DNA of 21,121 nt from assembly GCA_049515175.1 (NCBI GenBank), contig JBEKUI010000046.1, forward strand, positions 1-21,121, given 5' to 3'. The notes beneath the pieces are model-generated. The model was given only the letters and a program-made list of their open reading frames with translations, made no database searches and had not been told where the DNA came from. Made by a program: the position numbers and the translations under genes. The DNA is from JACQNR01 sp049515175. GTDB taxonomy: Bacteria; Acidobacteriota; Terriglobia; UBA7540. This document shows positions 13,823-21,121 of this stretch, one piece after another (position 1 is the stretch's first letter; the number at the start of each line of letters is the position of its first letter).

Positions 13823-13890
13823 TGTAGCGCCGCCCGTCAAGACGGCAAGTTATTCAATTGCCCACTGCCGGGCTGAAGCCCGGCGCTACA
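13823..13890. repeat. Composite two-hairpin TGTAGCG repeat
   Basis: The ends are perfect 10-bp inverted repeats: TGTAGCGCCG (13823-13832) and CGGCGCTACA (13881-13890). Internal hairpins: CCGTC (13834-13838)/GACGG (13841-13845), loop AA; and GCCGGGC (13867-13873)/GCCCGGC (13878-13884), loop TGAA. It ends 11 bases before the fucosidase start codon. Confidence 0.8.
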
Positions 13891-13901
13891 GGACAATTCT
13901 C

Positions 13902-15476
13902 ATGCGATCTAATTTCTTTTCTCGTGGTGAGAGCCAGCCCGGAGCCCGACGACGGCTCCGCGCGCTGCGCGGTGCGGCCGCAGCGTGGTCGATTCTGCTT
14001 GCCGTTGCGTCTGGCTCCGTGGCGCGCGCTGAGACGGCGAGCGTCGAGGCCGCCGTGAAGAAGGTCGAGGTGGTGATTGCCCGCGGACCTTACCAGGCCA
14101 CTTGGGAATCGCTCCAGAAGTACGAAGTCCCCGAATGGTATCTCGACGCCAAGTTCGGAATCTTCATTCACTGGGGCGTTTATTCCGTGCCCGCTTTTGG
14201 CAACGAGTGGTATCCGCGCAACATGTACAAGCGCGATGAGATCGTCTTTAAACATCATCTCGAAACTTACGGGCCGCAATCGAAATTCGGTTACAAGGAT
14301 TTCATCCCGCGCTTCACGGCAGAGAAGTTCGATGCGCGCGCGTGGGCGGAATTGTTCAAGAAGGCGGGCGCGAAGTACGTCGTGCCCGTCGCCGAGCATC
14401 ACGACGGCTTTCCGATGTACGACTGCAGCTTCACGGATTGGAGCGCGGCGAAGATGGGCCCCAAACGCGACATCGTTGGAGAACTTGCCAAGGCCGTCCG
14501 CGAGCAGGGGTTGCACTTGGGCGCCTCCTCACATCGCGCCGAGCACTGGTGGTTCTACGACCAGGGCAAGCTCTTCGATTCCGACGTGAAGGACCCGCGC
14601 TACGCGGGACTCTACGGCCCCGCCGAGCCGGAAAAGACACAGCCCAACCAGGCGTACCTCGACAACTGGCTGGCGCGCACCGCGGAAATCGTGGACAAAT
14701 ATCAGCCGGAACTCATCTGGTTTGACTGGTGGATCGAGCAGCCGGCGTTTGAGGCGTACAAGCAGAAGTTCGCAGCTTTCTACTACAATCGCGGCGCGGA
14801 GTGGAAGCGCGGCGTGGCGATCAATTACAAGAAAGAAGCCTTCCCCGAGCACGCTGCCGTGCTCGACATCGAGCGCGGCAAGCTGGACTCAGCGCGCCCA
14901 CTGTTCTGGCAAACCGACACTTCCGTCAGCGAGAAATCCTGGGGCTACATCACGAACGACACCTTCCGCACACCTGGTTCGCTCATCCACGAACTGGTGG
15001 ACATTGTCAGCAAGAACGGCTGTCTGCTGCTCAACGTCGGGCCGCGGCCGGATGGAACGATTCCGGAGGAAGCCCAGAAAATCCTACTTGCCATGGGCCA
15101 ATGGCTTTCGGTGAACGGCGAGGCGATTTATGGGACTCGCCCCTGGAAAGTTTCCGGGGAGGGGCCGACGCAGGTCGTGGGCGGATCGTTCAAGGACACG
15201 GAGGGAAAGCCCTTCACGTCCCAGGACATTCGCTTCACGATGCGCGACAACAAGCTCTACGCCATCGCGCTCGCCTGGCCGGGGAACAGCCGGATGATCA
15301 TCAAGTCGCTGGCCACCGGAGCCCCCGCGGCGCCGCGCAGAATCAAATCGGTGCGCCTGCTGGGAGCGAGCGGAGCCCCCAAGTGGAAACACAGCGCCGA
15401 GGGTCTCACGGTCGAGTTGCCGGCCGAGAAGCCCTGCGACTACGCGTTTGCGCTGGAGATTACGCCAGCGCGCTGA
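13902..15476 (+). CDS. Secreted GH29 alpha-L-fucosidase
   Basis: A 524-residue glycoside hydrolase that releases L-fucose from glycans by a retaining mechanism. An N-terminal signal segment (residues about 25-45, AAAAWSILLAVASGSVARA) follows a basic stretch. The (beta/alpha)8-like catalytic domain spans about 65-400, with the family hallmarks FGIFIHWG (85-92), NEWYPRNMY, EHHDGF (165-170) and LIWFDWW, where D275 is the likely nucleophile. NGCLLLNVGPRPDGTIP closes the catalytic domain, and residues about 420-524 form a C-terminal beta-sandwich. The usual WFDGG is WFDWW here, so subsite shape may differ. Start ATG 13902 has AGGA (13890-13893) eight bases upstream, the first base of which is the last base of the repeat. 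The kinase gene begins 28 bases after the stop. Confidence 0.92.
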   Translation: MRSNFFSRGESQPGARRRLRALRGAAAAWSILLAVASGSVARAETASVEAAVKKVEVVIARGPYQATWESLQKYEVPEWYLDAKFGIFIHWGVYSVPAFGNEWYPRNMYKRDEIVFKHHLETYGPQSKFGYKDFIPRFTAEKFDARAWAELFKKAGAKYVVPVAEHHDGFPMYDCSFTDWSAAKMGPKRDIVGELAKAVREQGLHLGASSHRAEHWWFYDQGKLFDSDVKDPRYAGLYGPAEPEKTQPNQAYLDNWLARTAEIVDKYQPELIWFDWWIEQPAFEAYKQKFAAFYYNRGAEWKRGVAINYKKEAFPEHAAVLDIERGKLDSARPLFWQTDTSVSEKSWGYITNDTFRTPGSLIHELVDIVSKNGCLLLNVGPRPDGTIPEEAQKILLAMGQWLSVNGEAIYGTRPWKVSGEGPTQVVGGSFKDTEGKPFTSQDIRFTMRDNKLYAIALAWPGNSRMIIKSLATGAPAAPRRIKSVRLLGASGAPKWKHSAEGLTVELPAEKPCDYAFALEITPAR

Positions 15477-15504
15477 TCCGTCAGGTCTCTGAGGTTCGCG
15501 TCCC

Positions 15505-17214
15505 GTGTCTGCAACGCTCACACAAATCGGCAAGTACCGCATCGAGCGCGAGCTTGGGCGCGGTGCCATGGGCGTCGTGTACAAGGCCTTCGATCCCGTC
15601 GTCGAGCGCGCCGTGGCTATCAAGACGATTCACCTCGATGTCGAGAACGCCGCAGACCTCGTCGCCCGCCTGCGCCGCGAAGCCAAATCCGTCGGTCAGC
15701 TCGAGCACACCAACATCGTCACTCTTTACGACGCCGGCGAGTCCAACGGCCTCTTTTATCTCGCCATGCAGTTCATTCAGGGCGAGACGCTGCAAGACCG
15801 CATCACGCGCCAGAAATGGTTCACGTTGAAAGAGGTCCTGGAGGTTTTCGAGCAGATCTGCGCGGGCCTCGATTACGCCCACCACCGCGGGGTGATTCAC
15901 CGCGACATCAAACCCGCCAACATCATGATCACCCACGACGGAGTGGTGAAGCTCACCGACTTCGGTATCGCCAAGGTGGCGGGAACGGGAACGACGAGTA
16001 CGGGCCTGGTGGTCGGCACACCCAGCTACATGTCTCCCGAGCAGGCGCTCGGGAAGCCGATCGACGGACGCTCCGATATCTTTTCGCTTGGCTCGATGCT
16101 CTACGAAATGATGACCGGCGAGAAAGCCTTCCCGGGCCAGAACGCCACCACGGTGATGTACAAGATCGTGCACGAGCCGCCCACGCCGCTCGCTGTCCTG
16201 CAACCGGGACTTGATCCGGCGGTAGAAGCGATCGTTTTGAAAGCACTCGCGAAGTCGCCCGAGCAGCGGTTCCAGACCTGCGGTGAGCTTGCCTATTCCT
16301 TGCAGCTTTACATCAGCCGCGCCATCCATGCGATGCCGAAAACCACGGTGGCCAGCGCACCTCCGCCACCCTCCCCTCCCACAGCGTCTGGCGCGGTGAC
16401 AACATTCCCAGGGTCGGCGCCTGGCCCCAGCGTCTCCACGGCGGCGACACTTGGTCCCAACTTCAACGCTTCCGGAATGGTTTCTCCACCTGTGGCGAGT
16501 GGCCAGGCCCCGGCCGTCACGGCTCCCGTCACGGGAACCCAACCCGTGGCGCGCGCCGGACTACCCCTTGCCTGGGTGGGGGGAGGCATCATCGGCACGC
16601 TGCTTCTGGTCGTAGTGATCCTTCTCATCGTGCAGATGCGGCAGCCCTCGCAGGCTCCGGGATCAGCGTCGCAGGCACCCGTACAGACGGCCCAGCCCGC
16701 TGCGCAGCCTGGCGCCGACACAACCCAGCCTGTTGGAGAATTATCTAGTAAGAAATCGTCCCCACCGCCCTCACCTGAGCCCGCGCGACGCACACCAACA
16801 CAATCTTCCGTCACTCAGCAGGCAGCGGCCCCGCATGCTTCTCGACCTCATTCCGCCGTCGTGCGCCGAACCGACGCAACGGCTCAGCACGCTGCGTCTC
16901 TGCGCCCTTCATCGACGGCCTCGGAGGTTCCGGTTCCGGTGGCAAAACAGGCCGCACCGCCAACCGCTCCCGTGCAAAGCGCCGCTCCGGCTCCCAGCCC
17001 GGAAGCCGAGACCTCAGCCACCTCCGCGCCCGAAAGCTTCAGCTCCGTGATGCTCAAGGGCGACATGGCCTTCCAGGAGGGCCAGAACCAAAAAGCCTAC
17101 GCGCATTACCTCAAGGCCTACCGCATGAACCCCGGCAGCCGTGAAGTGAAGCAGAAGCTGGTGATGATCCTCACCCTGCTCGGCAAGCCGGAGGAAGCCC
17201 AGAAATACAGATAG
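15505..17214 (+). CDS. Transmembrane Ser/Thr protein kinase with C-terminal TPR-like region
   Basis: A 569-residue Hanks-type kinase. It starts at GTG 15505 with GAGG about ten bases upstream. The kinase domain (about 11-270) is complete: glycine loop LGRGAMGVV, K40 in VAIK, H132-R-D134, D152-F-G, and SPEQ (177-180) as the APE equivalent. A Pro/Ala-rich linker follows, then one membrane helix at about 355-377 (LAWVGGGIIGTLLLVVVILL). A second low-complexity Pro/Ala/Ser region lies at 378-510. The last 55 residues (LKGDMAFQEGQNQKAYAHYL, YRMNPGSREV) form a TPR-like pair of helices, probably periplasmic. It should phosphorylate cytoplasmic proteins on Ser/Thr in response to envelope signals. The 28-base gap to the fucosidase gene suggests co-transcription. 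A terminator-like hairpin follows at 17229-17256. Confidence 0.94.
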   Translation: MSATLTQIGKYRIERELGRGAMGVVYKAFDPVVERAVAIKTIHLDVENAADLVARLRREAKSVGQLEHTNIVTLYDAGESNGLFYLAMQFIQGETLQDRITRQKWFTLKEVLEVFEQICAGLDYAHHRGVIHRDIKPANIMITHDGVVKLTDFGIAKVAGTGTTSTGLVVGTPSYMSPEQALGKPIDGRSDIFSLGSMLYEMMTGEKAFPGQNATTVMYKIVHEPPTPLAVLQPGLDPAVEAIVLKALAKSPEQRFQTCGELAYSLQLYISRAIHAMPKTTVASAPPPPSPPTASGAVTTFPGSAPGPSVSTAATLGPNFNASGMVSPPVASGQAPAVTAPVTGTQPVARAGLPLAWVGGGIIGTLLLVVVILLIVQMRQPSQAPGSASQAPVQTAQPAAQPGADTTQPVGELSSKKSSPPPSPEPARRTPTQSSVTQQAAAPHASRPHSAVVRRTDATAQHAASLRPSSTASEVPVPVAKQAAPPTAPVQSAAPAPSPEAETSATSAPESFSSVMLKGDMAFQEGQNQKAYAHYLKAYRMNPGSREVKQKLVMILTLLGKPEEAQKYR

Positions 17215-17228
17215 TATGGATTGCGCGC

Positions 17229-17256
17229 TGTCCCGAGGCGGGGCATCGTGTTTTTT
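17229..17256 (+). terminator. Rho-independent terminator after the kinase gene
   Basis: Stem TGTCCCG (17229-17235)/CGGGGCA (17239-17245) with one G.T pair and loop AGG, then five bases and T6 at 17251-17256. It lies 15 bases beyond the kinase stop. The stem is short and the T-run slightly displaced, so strength is moderate. Confidence 0.5.
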
Positions 17257-17278
17257 CCTCCTATTCATACCAGCGTTG

Positions 17279-17284
17279 TATAAT
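17279..17284 (+). promoter_or_regulatory. Consensus -10 element of the TPR/FG-GAP gene
   Basis: A perfect TATAAT 60 bases upstream of the ATG at 17344. No good -35 hexamer is present at the right distance (TTCCTC with an 18-nt spacer is the best). Placed just after the kinase terminator, it suggests a separate transcription unit, possibly one needing an activator such as CarD. Confidence 0.5.
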
Positions 17285-17343
17285 TTTCGCGGGTGCAGGC
17301 ACGCGGCCCCACTCTGAGTGCCAACGACTATCCAAGGAGAAGC

Positions 17344-20300
17344 ATGAGCCGGACGGTTGCCAGGATTGTTCGTATTTTCTTAATCGTTCTTTTGGCCTTT
17401 GCGGCTTGCTTGATTTTCCCGCGCCGCGCGACGGAGGCGGAGGAACAGCCGGAGGCTGCATCACTCCCGCTCGTCTCCCAGGCTCCGGCGCCGAAGCCTC
17501 CTGTGAACCGCAAGTCTTCTCTTCCCGCCGCCAAATCCGCTCGCCAAGCAGGGAAAAGTGGCTCGGCCTCCCCCGCCGCATCCATCCAGACGCTGCGCAA
17601 CGTTGGCAAGGCGTATTACGAACAAGCCAAATATGTCGAGGCCATTGAGGAGTTCAAGAAGGTCATCGCCTCGGGCGGCGCCCTAGGGACCGACCACCTG
17701 AATCTGGGGCTGGCGCTGATGCAGGCCAACAAGCTCGATGAGGCTCTGGGAGCACTCACCACTGCCCGGCAGATGGATCCTAAGCTCGTCGCCGCCAATT
17801 ACAACCTCGGCATTCTTTACAAGCGCGAACTGCGCTACCCCGACGCTGAAGCCGCGCTCAAGCGCGTCATCGAAGCAGATCCGCACGATCCCGCCGCATG
17901 GTTCAACCTCGGCACGGTTTACTTCGCCCAACGCAACCTGGAGGAAGCCCTCAAAGCACACGGCCATGTCGTCGAGATGGGGTTCGGGCAGGGGCAGAAT
18001 TTTTACGTCGCCTCGCTCTTCCACAGCTTCACGACGCTGGTGCGGCTGAAGCGCCAGCCCGAAGCGCAGAAATTCCTCAAATTGCACGAAAAGATGCGGG
18101 ACTCGGTGCCGGGCATTTCCCTCCAAAACCCCGCCCTCGAGGGGGGCAAGTACGGAGCCATCCTCGTTCCGGCGTCACCGACAACTGCTGTCGCGCGGAG
18201 GAGCAAGCCTGAGGTCGTGACCTTCTCCGACATCACCGCCCGGCTGGGGGTCACGCCGGCCCGCGGCGCAGAGGCCGGGCGCACGGAAGTTCTCACCGGC
18301 ATCGTGCCTGCTGACTATTCACTGGACTATGCGCGCCGCGCTCTCGTGCCGCTATTCGGGTCTTCCATTTCCTTCGGGGACGTCAACAATGACGGCCGGC
18401 CGGATGTTTATGTGGTGAACCCCGCGGGCGGAAACCGACTCTACCAAAACAATGGCGACGGAACGTTGACCGACGTGACAGAGCGCGCTGGCGTGGCGGG
18501 CTCCGGCGGCTCTCTCTCCTCCGTCTTCGCGGATTACAACAACAGCAATTGCTCCAGCCTTCTGGTGGCCGGTGTGGGAGGAGTACGTCTCTATCGGGCC
18601 AAAGGTGACGGCCACGGCAAGTGCGACGTCGTCTTCACCGACGATACGGAAAAGGCGGGACTCCAGGACGCTGGCGGCCAGCTTGCCACCGACGCCGTGT
18701 TCTTTGACGGCGATAACGATGGCAATGTTGACTTGCTCGTGGCGCGCTACACGGATTTGAGTAACCCTCCCAAGTCCGGACCCTTTGTCTTTCCGAACGA
18801 CTTTGAAGGAGGGGGGGTCCGCTTCTACCGCAACAATGGTGACGGCACTTTTACGGATAAGACCGCCAGCTCCGGACTCGAGGACGTGAAAGGCCGTATC
18901 CGAAAGATCATCATCAGTGACTTTGACAGCGACGGTTACACCGACGCCCTATTCCTTCGCGACGATGCCCCACCGCTTCTCTATTTCGGCCGGGGGGAAT
19001 GTAAGTTCGTGAATCGCACCCCTGAGGCCGGGCGCGATCTGGCGGAAACGAACGCCCTCAACGGTGTGGCCACGGATTTCAACCATGATGGGAATTTCGA
19101 CCTCGCCTTGTGGTCGGCCAGCGGCTATCAGGTGCTGATCAATCGCGGCGGTGGCCGCTTCACGGCGGAGAAAAACCTACCTTCCATTAAGCCTCCGATC
19201 GGACTGTTCGCCTTCCGAGGCGCCGTAGCGGACGTGGACGGCGACAGCTTTGATGATCTCCTGGTGGCCGATTCCAGCGGCAAGCTGCACTGCCTGGCCA
19301 ACCGCCTGGGGAAATTCACCGAAGTCGAATTCACGTTGCCCGCCGCCAAGAATGATGCGTTTGCCGCGCTTCAGTCCACCTGGCTGGGCAGCGCGGGAAA
19401 GCTGGACCTGTTGGGCGTGACGCGGGGCGGCCAAATCGCTGCCTATGAAAAGGAAGGCCCACCTTCCCGCTGGCTGGAAGTCAAGATGACCGGCTTCAAG
19501 AGTAATGCCCTGGGAGTGGGGGGTATTGTCGAACTCAAGGCCGGGAATTTCTACAACAAGTTGCTCGTTACCGGGGACCGTGTCCGCGTTTACACGGGCG
19601 ACTTGACTAAGCTCGACGTCGTGCGCGTGACTTGGCCGAACGCCGTGGTACAGAACTGGGTCAACGTCGCGACCGACAAACCGATGGAAGTTCGCGAGTC
19701 GGAGCGGCTGGCGAGTTCCTGCCCCTTGCTCTATGTGTGGAATGGAAAACAGTTCGAGTATGTGACGGACGTTCTCGGTGTCGCGCCACTCGGCGAACTG
19801 CTCCCCGACGGCAGCTACATCAAGCCCTACCCCGGGGAACTGGTTCATCTGCCAGAAGGCCTCCGCGATCAGAACGGCATTTACGTCTTCCAACTCACCG
19901 ATGAGTTGCGCGAAGTCGATTACTTCGATCAGGTCAGAATGATCGCGGTCGATCATCCTGCGGGCGAGCAGATCCTGTCCAACGAAATCTTCTCATCGAC
20001 CCCGGCGTCGCCCGTGCTCTACACGGTGCAAGAAAAACGTTTCCCAGTCGCCGCCGTGGACGACGAGGGGCGCGACGTGCTGCCTCTGCTGCGCGAGGTG
20101 GATGGCCATTATCCCAAGAACTTCAAGCAGAATCGCATTCTCGGCCTCGCCGACGTGCACTCGCTGACGCTCGATCTTGGACCCGTTCCGAATGATCGCC
20201 CGCTTTCGCTCTGGATGAACGGCTGGGTCTTCTGGACGGACTCCAACGCCTCGCGCGCTCTGATGTCGAACTCCGCGCTGCAGATGGTGGCGCCCTATCT

Positions 20301-20991
20301 CCAGGTGCGCGACGCGCAGGGCCGATGGGTCACGGTGATTCCGGACATGGGCCTGCCCAGCGGCACGAACCGCACAATGAGGGTCGACCTGACGGGCAAG
20401 TTCCTCTCTGCCGACCGTCACGTGCGCATCGTGACGAACTTCTGTGTCTATTGGGACCAAATTTTCTTTACGACGGACGAAGGGCCCGCGCCGCGTGCGG
20501 CGGAGCTACCTCTGGTTTCCGCCGACCTGCATTATCGGGGCTTTTCCACGCCGGTCAACGACCCGACGCACACCAAACCCGATTTCTTTGAGTACGCGAA
20601 GCTGATGGACATGGCACCGTGGAATCCGATGATTGGGAACTACACGCGCTACGGCAACGTCGAGAAACTCGTAAACACCGCGGATGACCGTCTGGTCGTC
20701 ATGGCAACCGGCGATGAGATGACCGTGAAGTTTGACGGGCGCAACCTGCCTCCGCTCAAGCCGGGTTGGAAGCGCACATTCTTCCTCTACGCGCACGGCT
20801 GGGCGAAGGACGGCGAACCGAACACGGCATTCTCAAGGACCGTCGAGCCGCTACCCTTCCGGAAAATGTCCGATTACCCCCTGGCGGGAAAAGAGCGGAA
20901 GCTGGACGACGAAGCTAATCGGGAGTACTTGCGCGAGTACCAGACTCGGCCGGGTTATCTCTTGATTCCTCCACTCGCACCGGCCCAGTGA
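17344..20991 (+). CDS. Secreted TPR / FG-GAP (VCBS) / ASPIC-UnbV protein, CRTAC1-like
   Basis: A 1215-residue exported protein. ATG 17344 has AAGGAGA four bases upstream and begins a signal or anchor segment (RIVRIFLIVLLAFAACLIF); a frame opening 51 bases earlier lacks a site. Residues about 80-240 are TPR repeats (NLGLALMQANKLDEALGALT, NLGILYKRELRYPDAEAALK, NLGTVYFAQRNLEEALKAHG). Residues about 340-650 hold FG-GAP/VCBS blades with calcium-type loops: DVNNDGRPD, DGDNDGNVD, DFDSDGYTD, DFNHDGNFD, DVDGDSFDD. An ASPIC/UnbV domain covers about 715-775 (GVGGIVELKAG, VRVTWPN). The last 420 residues (from LLYVWNGKQFEYVTDVLG) form a further region that I cannot name. Such proteins are common in Acidobacteriota and are thought to act as surface adhesion or assembly scaffolds; the ligand is unknown. 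Confidence 0.9.
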   Translation: MSRTVARIVRIFLIVLLAFAACLIFPRRATEAEEQPEAASLPLVSQAPAPKPPVNRKSSLPAAKSARQAGKSGSASPAASIQTLRNVGKAYYEQAKYVEAIEEFKKVIASGGALGTDHLNLGLALMQANKLDEALGALTTARQMDPKLVAANYNLGILYKRELRYPDAEAALKRVIEADPHDPAAWFNLGTVYFAQRNLEEALKAHGHVVEMGFGQGQNFYVASLFHSFTTLVRLKRQPEAQKFLKLHEKMRDSVPGISLQNPALEGGKYGAILVPASPTTAVARRSKPEVVTFSDITARLGVTPARGAEAGRTEVLTGIVPADYSLDYARRALVPLFGSSISFGDVNNDGRPDVYVVNPAGGNRLYQNNGDGTLTDVTERAGVAGSGGSLSSVFADYNNSNCSSLLVAGVGGVRLYRAKGDGHGKCDVVFTDDTEKAGLQDAGGQLATDAVFFDGDNDGNVDLLVARYTDLSNPPKSGPFVFPNDFEGGGVRFYRNNGDGTFTDKTASSGLEDVKGRIRKIIISDFDSDGYTDALFLRDDAPPLLYFGRGECKFVNRTPEAGRDLAETNALNGVATDFNHDGNFDLALWSASGYQVLINRGGGRFTAEKNLPSIKPPIGLFAFRGAVADVDGDSFDDLLVADSSGKLHCLANRLGKFTEVEFTLPAAKNDAFAALQSTWLGSAGKLDLLGVTRGGQIAAYEKEGPPSRWLEVKMTGFKSNALGVGGIVELKAGNFYNKLLVTGDRVRVYTGDLTKLDVVRVTWPNAVVQNWVNVATDKPMEVRESERLASSCPLLYVWNGKQFEYVTDVLGVAPLGELLPDGSYIKPYPGELVHLPEGLRDQNGIYVFQLTDELREVDYFDQVRMIAVDHPAGEQILSNEIFSSTPASPVLYTVQEKRFPVAAVDDEGRDVLPLLREVDGHYPKNFKQNRILGLADVHSLTLDLGPVPNDRPLSLWMNGWVFWTDSNASRALMSNSALQMVAPYLQVRDAQGRWVTVIPDMGLPSGTNRTMRVDLTGKFLSADRHVRIVTNFCVYWDQIFFTTDEGPAPRAAELPLVSADLHYRGFSTPVNDPTHTKPDFFEYAKLMDMAPWNPMIGNYTRYGNVEKLVNTADDRLVVMATGDEMTVKFDGRNLPPLKPGWKRTFFLYAHGWAKDGEPNTAFSRTVEPLPFRKMSDYPLAGKERKLDDEANREYLREYQTRPGYLLIPPLAPAQ

Positions 20992-20999
20992 CATTTGGG

Positions 21000-21013
21000 G
21001 TGGGCTGGCCCAC
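21000..21013. terminator. Hairpin between convergent genes
   Basis: GTGGGC (21000-21005) and GCCCAC (21008-21013) form a perfect inverted repeat between the stop of the plus-strand TPR/FG-GAP gene and the stop of the minus-strand receptor. There is no T-run on either side, so a terminator role is only suggested by position. Confidence 0.3.
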
Positions 21014-21029
21014 GCCCGGGATTCCCACC

Positions 21030-21121
21030 TCACCAGGTAAACTTCAACCCAAACTGGAGCTCGCGGGGATCACCCGGCCCGCCGGAGGGTATCCCAGCGA
21101 TGGGTTGAACTGTGTTGAAGA
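21030..21121 (-). CDS. Partial TonB-dependent receptor, C-terminal 29 or so residues
   Basis: Reading from the right edge on the minus strand, the frame gives FNTVQPIAGIPSGGPGDP, then RELQFGLKFTW and a TGA stop at 21032-21030. The ending PRELQFGLKFTW is the typical last beta-strand of acidobacterial Oar-like TonB-dependent receptors, with a terminal aromatic residue for outer-membrane insertion. The rest of the gene lies outside the window. It converges on the TPR/FG-GAP gene. Family assignment rests on this short tail only. Confidence 0.7.
   Translation of the reverse strand, partial: FNTVQPIAGIPSGGPGDPRELQFGLKFTW

Noticed and set aside
14801..15829. 342-codon plus-strand frame across the fucosidase end and kinase start
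   Set aside because: It overlaps two well-supported genes in another frame and shows no domain.

Overview
The window looks like chromosomal DNA from an Acidobacteriota (Terriglobia-like) bacterium. This rests on the high G+C content and on a familiar mix of families: a TonB-dependent receptor with an N-terminal carboxypeptidase-regulatory-like domain, a second receptor tail reading PRELQFGLKFTW, Hanks-type kinases with Pro/Ala-rich linkers, a long TPR/FG-GAP/ASPIC-UnbV secreted protein, a CarD-YvcK cluster, and intergenic palindromes ending in TGTAGCG/CGCTACA. No marker gene fixes the lineage, so this is an inference. I see no rRNA, tRNA, CRISPR, transposase or phage gene.

Layout. 1-5442 is read leftward: a partial unknown gene, an 81-residue zinc-ribbon protein, class II ribonucleotide reductase nrdJ with a clear promoter, a secreted YVTN/YncE-like beta-propeller, and the amino-terminal stump of a Ser/Thr kinase. 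5443-5714 holds repeats. 5715-8409 reads rightward: a secreted Cys/His/Met-rich small protein followed by a TonB-dependent receptor with a TTG start. 8459-12470 is a leftward block: winged-helix protein, pseudo-receiver protein, basic-tailed TPR protein, yvcK, carD and a nucleoside deoxyribosyltransferase-like protein. From 12899 the direction is rightward: a secreted PEGA-domain protein, a secreted GH29 alpha-L-fucosidase, a transmembrane Ser/Thr kinase 28 nt behind it and, after a terminator and a new -10 element, a 1215-residue TPR/FG-GAP/ASPIC-UnbV protein. The tail of another TonB receptor enters from the right end on the minus strand.

How the genes may work together. NrdJ makes deoxyribonucleotides using adenosylcobalamin. 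Its upstream region carries two DnaA-box-like 9-mers, which would be a plausible link to replication. The small Cys/His/Met-rich protein and the receptor downstream look like a metal-handling pair. YvcK (carbon flux and envelope), CarD (RNA polymerase-binding factor) and the deoxyribosyltransferase-like protein are collinear and probably co-transcribed. The fucosidase-kinase pair and the large secreted proteins fit a saprophytic lifestyle with extensive envelope traffic.

The most unusual features are: (i) a family of composite two-hairpin intergenic repeats, one of which ends in the likely ribosome-binding site of the fucosidase gene; (ii) two heptamer tandem arrays inside the nrdJ reading frame, in the linker before the TSCPD domain; (iii) the truncated kinase; and (iv) a receiver-like protein that has lost its phospho-acceptor Asp. 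I did not find a clearly new multi-gene system. The metal-binding protein/receptor pair and the pseudo-receiver/winged-helix pair are the best candidates for uncharacterised function.
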